Program-made: the position numbers and the translations under genes
The notes under the pieces: generated by a model
Told to the model about the DNA's origin: nothing
Seen by the model: only the letters and a program-made list of their open reading frames with translations
The model's database searches: none
Shown: one piece after another, positions 15,797 to 23,797 of the stretch
Position numbering within the stretch: position 1 is the stretch's first letter
How the letters are laid out: each line of letters opens with the position of its first letter
Assembly (NCBI GenBank): GCA_002437495.1
Contig: DJQA01000004.1
Coordinates: 1-53,613 of the forward strand
Direction: 5' to 3'
Length of the DNA: 53,613 nucleotides
Source of the DNA: Prevotellaceae bacterium UBA6398
GTDB taxonomy: Bacteria > Bacteroidota > Bacteroidia > Bacteroidales > Bacteroidaceae

Positions 15797-18415
15797 ATGA
15801 AACATATAACGAGAACAGCCATGCTGGCCGCTGCCGCTTTTGCCGCAGTGGAACTTTGCCATGCCTCGGTGCAGCGGGACAGCGTAATCGTGAAGCCCGA
15901 TATAGTTTATTCCACACAGCAAAACCACTATATCCTTGGCGGGTTTGTTGTTGACGGAGTGGCTAATTACGATGGGGAACTGTTGCGCAACATATCCGAA
16001 CTTAAAGTGGGGCAGACCCTAACAATCCCCGGCACCGACATAACCAACGTTTTGCAGCGATATTGGAAACAGAAAATATTCAGCGATGTATCCGTCTCGG
16101 CCGATAGTATTGTGGGCAACAAGATATACCTGCACATTAAGCTCGCGGCACGCCCAAAGATTTCAACACTGAATTACCACGGTGTCAAAAAGTCGCAGCG
16201 TGAAGACCTTGAACAGCGTCTCGGACTCAAGCCCGGGAGCCAGGTTTCGCCCGACATTATAGACCGCGCCAAGATTATAATAAAGCGATACTTCGAGGAG
16301 AAAGGCTACCAAAACGCCAAAGTGGAAATTTTACAGCAAGACGACGTTTCGGCGGCAAACCAGGTGATTGTTGATATAAACATCGACAAAAACGAAAAGG
16401 TCAAAGTAAAACACATATACTTCACAGGCGTGGAGCGCGGCAAGGTGAAGAAACTTAAAAAGGCCATGAAGAAAACCCACGAGGTAAACAAGCTCGCAAA
16501 CCTGTTCCGCGCAAAAAAGTTCCTGCCCGAGGAATACAAAAAGGATAAAGGCTTCATTATAGACAAGTACAACGAGTGGGGCTTTCGCGATGCCATAATC
16601 ACGAGCGACAGCGTTGTGCCCTACGATGAAAAGCACGTAAATCTTTATATAAACATAGAAGAAGGACAGAAGTATTATCTGCGCAATGTGAACTGGGTGG
16701 GAAACACCGTTTACAGCTCGGAATCTCTTTCCCGTGCACTTAAGATGAAGCGGGGCGATGTGTACAACCAAACGTTCCTTAAAAAACGCCTGAACGAGGA
16801 CGAAGACGCCATAGGAAACCAGTATTACAACAACGGCTACGTGTTCTACAACCTCAACCCTGTTGAAACCAACATCGATGGCGACTCGATAGACCTTGAA
16901 ATGCGTATTTACGAGGGGCAGCAGGCAACTCTCAACCATGTGCGCATAAGCGGCAACAAGAGGGTTTACGAAAACGTTATTCGCCGCGAACTGCGTACAA
17001 AGCCGGGCGACCTTTTCAGCAAGGAGGCTGTTATGCGCTCAATGCGCGACCTTGCGGCGCTTAACTTCTTCGACCCCGAAAAAATAGAGCCCGACATAAA
17101 GCCCGACCAAGAGAACGGAACGGTTGACATAACTTACAAGCTTGAACCCAAGCCGAGCGACCAGGTGCAGTTATCGTTTGGCTGGGGTCCCACGGGAATT
17201 GTGGGAACAGTGGGCTTGAAGTTTACAAACTTTTCGATGCAGAACCTTTTCAACAGCAAGAACCGCCGTGCATTGTTCCCGCAGGGCGACGGGCAGCAGC
17301 TTTCGCTTTCGGCACAGACCAACGGAACTTATTATCAAAACTACTCGTTCAACTTCCTCGACCCATGGTTTGGAGGCAAGCGCCCGAACTCGCTTTCGCT
17401 TTCGGCTTTCTTCTCAAAGCAAACCGATGTGAACAGCAACTACTACAACAGCTCTTACTGGAACAATTATCAGAGCTACCTTTACGGATACGGCACATCG
17501 GGCGGTTATAACAGCTACAACTATTACGACCCCGACAAATATGTAAAGATATACGGTGTTTCGCTCGGATGGGGAAAACGTCTGCGTTGGCCCGACGATT
17601 ATTTCTCGCTTACAGCCGAGGCCACTTTCCAAAGGTACGACCTGAAGTCGTGGCAGTATTTTATAATCACCGACGGTAACTGCAACAACTTCAACCTGAG
17701 CCTTACTCTTTCGCGCAACTCCATTGACAATCCGATATTCCCGCGCAGGGGTTCCGACTTTACTCTATCGGTATCGGCCACGCCGCCATATTCGCTGTGG
17801 GACGGCAAGGACTATTCCACTCTTGCACGCGATTATCGCTCCGCGTCGTACAACAAGGAGATGCAGGACAAATATCGCTGGGTGGAATATCACAAGTGGA
17901 AATTCAAACTCCGCACATACACCGCGCTCACGGGCAGAAACAAATGCCCCGTGCTCATGACGCGAACCGATTTCGGCATTCTCGGGCATTACAACAAATA
18001 CAAAAAATCGCCGTTCGAGACATTCTACATGGGCGGCGATGGTATGTCGGGATATTCATCGGGCTACGCCACCGAGACAATCGGACTACGCGGATACGAA
18101 AACGGATGCTTCACACCCTATGGTGCGGAAGGCTATGCCTACAGCCGCATGACTCTTGAACTGCGCTATCCGCTTATGCTTAAGGGGCAGACAAACATCT
18201 ATGCCCTTGCGTTTGCCGAAGGCGGAAACGCATGGAACGACGTAAAGAAGTTCAATCCGTTCGACATGAAACGCTCTGCCGGCGCGGGTCTGCGCGTGTT
18301 CCTTCCCATGGTGGGACTTATGGGTATCGACTGGGCATACGGTTTCGACAAGGTGTTTGGCTCAAACAAAAACGGCGGTTCCCATATACACTTCATAATA
18401 GGACAGGAATTCTAA
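15797..18415 (+). CDS. bamA: Outer-membrane protein assembly factor BamA
   Basis: 872 residues. It inserts beta-barrel proteins into the outer membrane. Signal peptide at about 1-24; POTRA repeats from about 45 to 450 ('GQTLTIPGTDITNVLQRYWKQKIFSDVSV', 'RLGLKPGSQVSPDIIDRAKIIIKRYFEEKGY', 'KPGDLFSKEAVMRSMRDLAALNFF'); C-terminal barrel from about 455, ending 'HFIIGQEF' with a terminal Phe. Residues about 544-580 form an insertion very rich in Tyr, Asn and Ser, probably an extracellular loop. 'GMSGYSSGYATETIGLRGYENG' contains the conserved RGY of barrel loop 6. Two OmpH/Skp genes follow. Confidence 0.96.
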   Translation: MKHITRTAMLAAAAFAAVELCHASVQRDSVIVKPDIVYSTQQNHYILGGFVVDGVANYDGELLRNISELKVGQTLTIPGTDITNVLQRYWKQKIFSDVSVSADSIVGNKIYLHIKLAARPKISTLNYHGVKKSQREDLEQRLGLKPGSQVSPDIIDRAKIIIKRYFEEKGYQNAKVEILQQDDVSAANQVIVDINIDKNEKVKVKHIYFTGVERGKVKKLKKAMKKTHEVNKLANLFRAKKFLPEEYKKDKGFIIDKYNEWGFRDAIITSDSVVPYDEKHVNLYINIEEGQKYYLRNVNWVGNTVYSSESLSRALKMKRGDVYNQTFLKKRLNEDEDAIGNQYYNNGYVFYNLNPVETNIDGDSIDLEMRIYEGQQATLNHVRISGNKRVYENVIRRELRTKPGDLFSKEAVMRSMRDLAALNFFDPEKIEPDIKPDQENGTVDITYKLEPKPSDQVQLSFGWGPTGIVGTVGLKFTNFSMQNLFNSKNRRALFPQGDGQQLSLSAQTNGTYYQNYSFNFLDPWFGGKRPNSLSLSAFFSKQTDVNSNYYNSSYWNNYQSYLYGYGTSGGYNSYNYYDPDKYVKIYGVSLGWGKRLRWPDDYFSLTAEATFQRYDLKSWQYFIITDGNCNNFNLSLTLSRNSIDNPIFPRRGSDFTLSVSATPPYSLWDGKDYSTLARDYRSASYNKEMQDKYRWVEYHKWKFKLRTYTALTGRNKCPVLMTRTDFGILGHYNKYKKSPFETFYMGGDGMSGYSSGYATETIGLRGYENGCFTPYGAEGYAYSRMTLELRYPLMLKGQTNIYALAFAEGGNAWNDVKKFNPFDMKRSAGAGLRVFLPMVGLMGIDWAYGFDKVFGSNKNGGSHIHFIIGQEF

Positions 18416-18448
18416 AACGTAATACCAATCATAAAAAACTGTTCAAAA

Positions 18449-18973
18449 ATGAAATCATTACGTAACTTAATAATTGCTATGGCAGCATTGCTTGGCTGCT
18501 TTGCCACGGCGCAGGCGCAAAAATACGCTCTTGTGGACATGGAGTACATTTTGAAAAACATACCCGCATACGAGCGCGCCAACGAACAACTAAACCAACA
18601 GTCTAAGAAATGGCAGGCCGAGGTGGAGGTCGTACAGAATCAGGCACAGACACTATACAAAAACTACCAAAACGAGTCGGTGTTCCTTTCGGCCGAACAG
18701 AAAAAGCAGCGCGAACAGGCAATAGTTGACAAGGAAAAGGAGGCGGCAGAGCTTAAACGCAAGTATTTCGCCCCCGAAGGTGAATTGTTCAAAAAGCGCG
18801 AGAGCCTTGTGCAGCCCATACAGGACGAAATATACAACGCTGTAAAGGAAATATCACAAACCAAGGGCTATCAGCTTGTGATCGACCGTGCATCGGATGC
18901 GGCGATAATATTCGCCTCGCCTAAAATAGACATATCAAACGAAGTGCTCGTAAAATTAGGCTATTCCAATTAA
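18449..18973 (+). CDS. OmpH/Skp-family periplasmic chaperone, first copy
   Basis: 174 residues. Signal peptide (MKSLRNLIIAMAALLGCFATAQA), then a Skp-like protein: short strand 'KYALVDMEYILKNIPAYERAN', a long charged coiled coil at about 45-120, and return strands 'GYQLVIDRASDAAIIFASPKIDISNEVLVKLGY'. Skp proteins hold unfolded outer-membrane proteins in the periplasm and hand them to BamA, which is encoded 33 bp upstream. Confidence 0.93.
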   Translation: MKSLRNLIIAMAALLGCFATAQAQKYALVDMEYILKNIPAYERANEQLNQQSKKWQAEVEVVQNQAQTLYKNYQNESVFLSAEQKKQREQAIVDKEKEAAELKRKYFAPEGELFKKRESLVQPIQDEIYNAVKEISQTKGYQLVIDRASDAAIIFASPKIDISNEVLVKLGYSN

Positions 18974-19031
18974 TTTCGTTACATTTGCACTTCTATAAAG
19001 CGGGAATAAATTAGAAAATCAGCAATAAACA

Positions 19032-19529
19032 ATGAAAAAGGTAATTCTAACGGCTCTTCTGTTCTTACCGTTGAGCCTGTTTGCGCAGAAATTCGGACAT
19101 TTCGACTCTTCTGAAATAGTAAAGGCTATGCCCGAATATGCAAAGTCGCAAACCGAAATTCAAAACCTGTCAAAGCAGTTCGAAGACGAAATCAAGCGCA
19201 TGCAGGACGAGCTTACAAAGAAGGGGCAGGAATACGACCGCCAGCACGACTCGCTCCCCGACAACGTGAAGAAACGCCGCGAGCAGGAGCTTCAGGAGCT
19301 TTACCAGCGCATACAGCAGACATCAAACGATGACCGCGACTCCCTTCAGGCGGCTTCGGCAAACAAGATGCGCGAAATAACTCAGAAAATCGTGAGCGCA
19401 GTGAAGGCCGTGGGCGATGAAGGCAAGTATGTTTACATCATGGACACCACGGGCGGCATCCCCTACATCAGCAAAACCCTCAGCGAGGACGTAACAAAGA
19501 AAATCCGCGAGAAACTCGGCTTGAAATAA
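19032..19529 (+). CDS. OmpH/Skp-family periplasmic chaperone, second copy
   Basis: 165 residues, a paralog of the preceding gene. Signal peptide (MKKVILTALLFLPLSLFAQ), coiled coil with many charged residues at about 40-115, and a C terminus 'VYIMDTTGGIPYISKTLSEDVTKKIREKLGLK'. It lies 58 bp after the first copy and is the last gene of the BAM operon; a strong terminator follows. The duplication is common in Bacteroidales. Confidence 0.93.
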   Translation: MKKVILTALLFLPLSLFAQKFGHFDSSEIVKAMPEYAKSQTEIQNLSKQFEDEIKRMQDELTKKGQEYDRQHDSLPDNVKKRREQELQELYQRIQQTSNDDRDSLQAASANKMREITQKIVSAVKAVGDEGKYVYIMDTTGGIPYISKTLSEDVTKKIREKLGLK

Positions 19530-19551
19530 GCCCGAGCGGCAAACAAACCAC

Positions 19552-19586
19552 AAGGCGCATCCCTTTTTGAGGGGTGCGCCTTTTTC
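19552..19586 (+). terminator. Terminator of the BAM operon
   Basis: Arms GGCGCATCCC (19554-19563) and GGGGTGCGCC (19571-19580) pair over 10 bp with one G-T wobble and are followed by TTTTTC. Confidence 0.88.
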
Positions 19587-19667
19587 ATGTAAAACGCCGA
19601 AAATGCCGAAGAAAATCCAATATGCTGATGCAGAGCTGTTTGTAATGAAAACAAAAAAGCATGTAAA

Positions 19668-19786
19668 CGTCTGTGTTTCAGCGTGTGGAAAGCCGGAGAA
19701 AAAAGGTCCGATGTAGTTTTAATTATGTCTGATATAATTTTTCCTACGTCCTATGTAGTTTTTCTTACATCAAATGTAATTTTAGC
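19668..19786 (+). repeat. 21-bp-period array, copy D (4 units)
   Basis: A leader (GTGTTTCAGCG...GGAGAAAAAAGGT) precedes cores ending at 19715, 19736, 19757 and 19778. All four point the same way. It is in the same sense as the preceding ompH gene and is followed after 29 bp by a 110-bp inverted-repeat element. Confidence 0.95.
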
Positions 19787-19807
19787 GGTATTGGTTTTGC
19801 AGAAATT

Positions 19808-19917
19808 GTAGGGGCGTATGGCATACGCCCTGTACACTACCGCATGAACCGCACCGCAAGACAATATCGCGACAACGCAAACCCGGGCTATTCAGGGCGT
19901 ATGCCATACGCCCCTAC
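19808..19917. repeat. 110-bp inverted-repeat element (intact copy)
   Basis: The terminal inverted repeats are 23 bp and perfect: GTAGGGGCGTATGGCATACG... at 19808-19830 and its complement at 19895-19917. The 64-bp interior carries no gene. It is the cleanest copy of the family and resembles the GTAGGGGCG...CGCCC palindromic repeats found in many bacteria. Confidence 0.92.
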
Positions 19918-19969
19918 GGCGGCGCAATTTATTTGTTGATTGGATGTTGGATGTTTGCAGGGGCGTTTT

Positions 19970-20812
19970 TTATTCTGCGGCTTTGTCAATGTCCCATTGG
20001 GCTTCGAACTCGTCTTCGCCAACCAGCATATCCGTCTCTATGTCCGACAAGGTGTATTGCAGGATTACCGACATGGGCGGGTCGGACTTGACAAAATCCT
20101 CCGCGTTGCACTCGTTGGCGTCAACTATGCTGCGGCTGCCGTCCGGGTGTATGCTTACGGCTCTTGAAATAGTCGCTCCGCTGCACTCGCCATAGCAAAC
20201 GGCATCGAATATTCTTGTCTTGAAATATATTTCACTCACGAAAATGGTGGCAAGCTGCCCTTTCAGCCCGACAAGCAGGCGGGCCAAAAACAGCAGGAGC
20301 TTCTTCTTTGCGTCCTCCTGCGTCATGGTCAAACTAAAACTTCTGCCGAGCTGGCCTTCGGAATGTGTCTGAAATTTTACGTTTGGAGCTTCCCTGTCAA
20401 GTTGGCTTTTGAGGTCTCCCATCGCCTTGTCCCAAATTCCTGTTTGGTCAGGAAATGCTACGTAGGTGTAGCTGCACAGGCGGAATTCGTTTTCTTCCGG
20501 GTTTAGCTGTATGAAGAAGTTTTCCTCGTTGAATGAGCAAAACAGCGGGTCGCCTTGAAACTGGTATTCATCGGAGGGGCGGCTGCAAACGGTCTGCAAT
20601 GTTTTAATCCTCGACTTGAACCATCTTTTGTGGCGTCCCTTGTGGCGCAGTGAGATTACGAACATCGCCAGAGTGAAGATTAACGCCGTTGGCTGTATGT
20701 AGTCGCCGGCATGGAAGGCGGAGAATATGCCTATGCCGATGGCAATTAGGATTACAATGCAGACGCAGGCTATGGCTGCCTGGAATATTATCCTTGACTT
20801 TTTCGCGTTCAT
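19970..20812 (-). CDS. Membrane-anchored protein of unknown function
   Basis: 280 residues, not recognised. Two transmembrane segments lie near the N terminus (about 9-31 and 38-54, 'IFQAAIACVCIVILIAIGIGIF' and 'IQPTALIFTLAMFVISL'), followed by a basic stretch (RHKGRHKRWFKSRIK) and a soluble domain of about 220 residues without known motifs. The C terminus is acidic. It starts 21 bp after the vsr stop and ends the minus operon lipoprotein-vsr-membrane protein. No terminator is evident. Confidence 0.75.
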   Translation of the reverse strand: MNAKKSRIIFQAAIACVCIVILIAIGIGIFSAFHAGDYIQPTALIFTLAMFVISLRHKGRHKRWFKSRIKTLQTVCSRPSDEYQFQGDPLFCSFNEENFFIQLNPEENEFRLCSYTYVAFPDQTGIWDKAMGDLKSQLDREAPNVKFQTHSEGQLGRSFSLTMTQEDAKKKLLLFLARLLVGLKGQLATIFVSEIYFKTRIFDAVCYGECSGATISRAVSIHPDGSRSIVDANECNAEDFVKSDPPMSVILQYTLSDIETDMLVGEDEFEAQWDIDKAAE

Positions 20813-20833
20813 GACATTTCTGTTAATCGCTTC

Positions 20834-21358
20834 CTATGTCTTGGGGATGCGGCCGGCATTATATGCAGCCTCGCCGGTATCCTCGGCGGCTTTCAGGGTT
20901 TCCCCCGTGTCTTCGCAAACGTAGGCGGTGTGGCTTTTGAGGAAGATGTGGTTCAGCGTGAAGGCGAGGCTTTCCAATGTCTTTTCCCTGCATTTCGGCT
21001 TCAGCTCGCATTCCCATACAACAATCACGTGCCAGCCCATTTGCGCCAGGCGCAGGTGCTCTTCGGTGTCGCGTTCGCGGTTTCTCGCGATTTTCCTTTC
21101 CCAAAACGGCGTGTTTGTCTTGGGCATCTTGAAACTTTTGCAGCCTTCGTGTCCGTGCCGGAAGCATCCGTTTATGAAAATGCACGTGCGGTATTTGCGC
21201 AGCACCAGGTCGGGATGCCCCGGCAGCCGGTCGCTGTTCAAGCGGTAGCGGAAGCCGTACGCGAAAAGATACTTCCTCACCACAATCTCGGGCTTTGTGT
21301 CGCGGCTGCGTATGGCAGCCATGCAGCGGTGCCGTTGCTGCGGCGTGAGCTTGCCCAT
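20834..21358 (-). CDS. vsr: Very short patch repair endonuclease homolog, orphan, W-to-R in FWH motif
   Basis: 174 residues of Vsr type. Vsr nicks 5' of T in T:G mismatches arising by deamination of 5-methylcytosine. Visible are 'RCMAAIRSRDTKPEIVVRKYLFAYGFRYRL', the catalytic Asp in 'LPGHPDLVL', 'TCIFINGCFRHGHEGC' with the His residues, and 'TPFWERKIARNRERD'. In relatives the motif reads CFWHGH; here the Trp that intercalates beside the mismatch in E. coli Vsr is Arg (CGG, one transition from TGG). No cytosine methyltransferase is encoded in this window. The last ~30 residues are extra. It starts 12 bp after the upstream lipoprotein gene. Confidence 0.88.
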   Translation of the reverse strand: MGKLTPQQRHRCMAAIRSRDTKPEIVVRKYLFAYGFRYRLNSDRLPGHPDLVLRKYRTCIFINGCFRHGHEGCKSFKMPKTNTPFWERKIARNRERDTEEHLRLAQMGWHVIVVWECELKPKCREKTLESLAFTLNHIFLKSHTAYVCEDTGETLKAAEDTGEAAYNAGRIPKT

Positions 21359-21370
21359 TGCCGCCGTCTG

Positions 21371-23425
21371 CTATTTGACCACCGCCTGAAAGCCTTTGAT
21401 GTAGGTCTCGCCGCCCGAGCTTACCGCGTAATACGGCTCGTATGAAATTTTGTTTGCCCCTGCGATGTGCCGCCCTGTTTCCGCAATCACGAGGTCCACA
21501 CTTACATCGAGTGCGCCCTTGCCCACTTTCTCGGGGGAATAGAATGCGAATTTGCACAAATTATATGCGCCGTAGGGATTGGTGTATCCCTCGTTGAAAG
21601 CCCATGGTGCCGTTTGCCACGGCGTAGTTCCGCCATAGGCGTACCATGCGTCGCAATATTGGTTCCAGCCGCCCCCGCTCTTTTTAAGCATGCAGGTCTT
21701 GAGGAAAAGCAGGCCTTGCAGTTGGCATTCGTACTGGTTTTCGCTTTGCATTCCCAACGTGGTTCCCTTGCACCAGGCTCCGTATGGGATTTGCGGATTG
21801 TTCGAGGTGTATGTTCCAAGATACTTTGCGCCGGTGAAGCGGAAGGAAGGTTTTTGGTCGTATTTGAGCTCTATCGGCACAGGCTCGCCATAGGCGGTCT
21901 TGAAGTCGCTCAGGTTATAGTCGGTGGTGTATTCTATGTAGGAGCAAACGGTGTAGTCGCCGTCGGTAACGGCTGTAAGTTTGTTGTAGTCTATGAACAT
22001 TTCATTTTCGTCCACCGAAAAGTTTTGCGTGGATGTGGCGGAAGTTACGTTGCCCGAATTTTGGCCGTCGCTTTCTGAAATCATGGAAAACTTATGGAAG
22101 CTTTGCCCCGAGCGGAATATCTCTAAACCCCAGTCGCGTATGGCCGTGATGTTTTTGTTGCCGTATGCGTTGCAGGTGGCGTTGAACTCGAACTGGAAAT
22201 GCACCTTTTTGTCCTCGTAGCATTCGTTGTCGTGTGAGTATGTCGCCTCGCAGCTTGCCGAAGTCTGCCTGAAAGTGAAATCCACGTCTGACGCCGCCAG
22301 AGGGACAGTTTCGCCGTGTCTCACAAAGTCGCAGCTGAGCTTGAACCTTTCCTTGCCGAGAAAGTCAAGGTCGGAAATAAGATATGGACGCAGTTTTATG
22401 TGGTCGCCGGTGGGGTAAACAACGAGAGTGTATTGCGCACGGTAATCGTCGGTTTTGCTCACAAGTATTTCGCCCGAGCGTACATCGGTGCGGTTGTACC
22501 AAGGATCAATCACATCGCGTGCCAGCACTCCGCAATAAACGTCGTTGTTGTAGATTTTCTGCACGCACGCCCCCAGCTCCGTGTGGTTCTGCGTTATTTG
22601 ATTCGGGATGTCATTCGCCCCCGTAATCTCCACCGTTACGTTGTATCCGCTGTCGCTGCGTTTCTTAATGTCGGTTATTTGTATGCCGGCGTTTCCGTAC
22701 AAGAACTCTTGCACTTTGGCCACCTGCGCCTCGTATTCCTGTGCTGCCCAGCTCAAAGGCAGCGTTGCCGCGCCGGCAGAAGAGCCGGCCGTCTTGCTGA
22801 TGCCGGCTGTCAGGATGGTGAGCGAGGCTTTCACCCATTTCTCGTCGTGCATATCCTCTGTGAAGTTGCACGCGGTGAGCAGGTCGTCAAGGTGCGGGAT
22901 GTTTTTTGTGAGCAGCTTCTCAATCATCGATTTCGTCCAGTCTCCCACCACGCCTTTCGTATGCACCGCCCGGCTTGCCGCCGACTGCGTGGCGGTGTGC
23001 TTGTCCGTAATCTCCACGGTGCGCGCGTCGAGCTCGGACGAATTGTTATGGCTTACTTCAAAGACAGTCAGCTTGCCGTCTGACTCGCACACTTCAGACA
23101 TCAAATCGAGTCCGCCTATTCTTAGAATATGATTGTCTTCGGGGTCAACCTCGAAAAGAACCGCCTTGTATGTGTAGTGTTGCGAATTGTCAAGATAGTA
23201 AAGTATTGTCCCCTTGCTCCTGTTGGCATGAGCCATGAGGAACGTGCCGTTGTAGAATATGCCCTCCTCCCAGCCGTTGGCGGTGTCCTGCACGGCGTAG
23301 TAGGTGTTTTTCTTGAACTGTGATTTTTCGCCGCTGCCGCCTCCGTTTTCGGAGTCCTGACACGAAACGAAAGCTGTAAAGCCTATGACGGCGGTGAGAA
23401 TCGTTAAAAGATGGCGTAAGTGCAT
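21371..23425 (-). CDS. Large lipoprotein of unknown function
   Basis: 684 residues, not recognised. Lipoprotein signal 'MHLRHLLTILTAVIGFTAFVSCQDSENGGGSGEK' with lipobox Cys at about residue 22, followed by a Gly/Ser-rich, acidic linker as in surface-exposed Bacteroidetes lipoproteins. The body is rich in beta-strand and aromatic residues; a short helical part lies around 160-230. 'GANDIPNQITQ', 'FQFEFNATCNAYGN' and 'TDYNLSDFKTAYGEPVPIEL' hint at Ig-like domains, but no family is certain. It opens the operon with vsr (12-bp gap) and the membrane protein, behind a TATTTTTG element. Confidence 0.8.
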   Translation of the reverse strand: MHLRHLLTILTAVIGFTAFVSCQDSENGGGSGEKSQFKKNTYYAVQDTANGWEEGIFYNGTFLMAHANRSKGTILYYLDNSQHYTYKAVLFEVDPEDNHILRIGGLDLMSEVCESDGKLTVFEVSHNNSSELDARTVEITDKHTATQSAASRAVHTKGVVGDWTKSMIEKLLTKNIPHLDDLLTACNFTEDMHDEKWVKASLTILTAGISKTAGSSAGAATLPLSWAAQEYEAQVAKVQEFLYGNAGIQITDIKKRSDSGYNVTVEITGANDIPNQITQNHTELGACVQKIYNNDVYCGVLARDVIDPWYNRTDVRSGEILVSKTDDYRAQYTLVVYPTGDHIKLRPYLISDLDFLGKERFKLSCDFVRHGETVPLAASDVDFTFRQTSASCEATYSHDNECYEDKKVHFQFEFNATCNAYGNKNITAIRDWGLEIFRSGQSFHKFSMISESDGQNSGNVTSATSTQNFSVDENEMFIDYNKLTAVTDGDYTVCSYIEYTTDYNLSDFKTAYGEPVPIELKYDQKPSFRFTGAKYLGTYTSNNPQIPYGAWCKGTTLGMQSENQYECQLQGLLFLKTCMLKKSGGGWNQYCDAWYAYGGTTPWQTAPWAFNEGYTNPYGAYNLCKFAFYSPEKVGKGALDVSVDLVIAETGRHIAGANKISYEPYYAVSSGGETYIKGFQAVVK

Positions 23426-23466
23426 AGCTGTGACTTTTTGATTGGAACAGACGTTGTTAATGATTG

Positions 23467-23474
23467 CAAAAATA
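23467..23474 (-). promoter_or_regulatory. -7 element (TATTTTTG) of the lipoprotein-vsr operon
   Basis: The minus strand reads TATTTTTG, matching TAnnTTTG, 41 nt upstream of the lipoprotein ATG. Confidence 0.6.
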
Positions 23475-23622
23475 CGAAAATACCGCCAATTAGCATGGCA
23501 TCAGGCTTGGCTGTTGCAAAATAATGTGCCATGGGCAAAATTTCCGCGCCCCGCTTGCCCGAACGGCGTAAGCCGTTGAGCTACAAGAAAATACCCGCAC
23601 AAAAACAAAATACCATAACGTT

Positions 23623-23737
23623 TTGTTTTTCAAATGTTTGCAAGCGGCGAAAAAAGGTCTGATGTAGTTTGAATTATATCAGACATAATTTTTCCTACAT
23701 AGGACATAGAAAAAACTATGTCCTATGTAGTTTTTGG
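23623..23737 (+). repeat. 21-bp-period array, copy E (4 units)
   Basis: The leader (TTTTTCAAATGTTTGCAAGCGG) is at about 23625-23646. Cores end at 23666, 23687, 23708 and 23729. Cores 2 and 3 are flipped; cores 3 and 4 form a perfect 15-bp hairpin (23695-23709 with 23716-23730, loop AAAAAA). It lies between two divergent genes. Confidence 0.95.
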
Positions 23738-23770
23738 GGACTCCAATCCCCAACTCACGCATATAATCAC

Positions 23771-23778
23771 TATTTTTG
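23771..23778 (+). promoter_or_regulatory. -7 element (TATTTTTG) of the rhamnosidase gene
   Basis: TATTTTTG lies 19 nt upstream of the ATG at 23798, giving a very short leader. Confidence 0.6.
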
Positions 23779-23797
23779 TCGTTGAAGCATAAAAACA

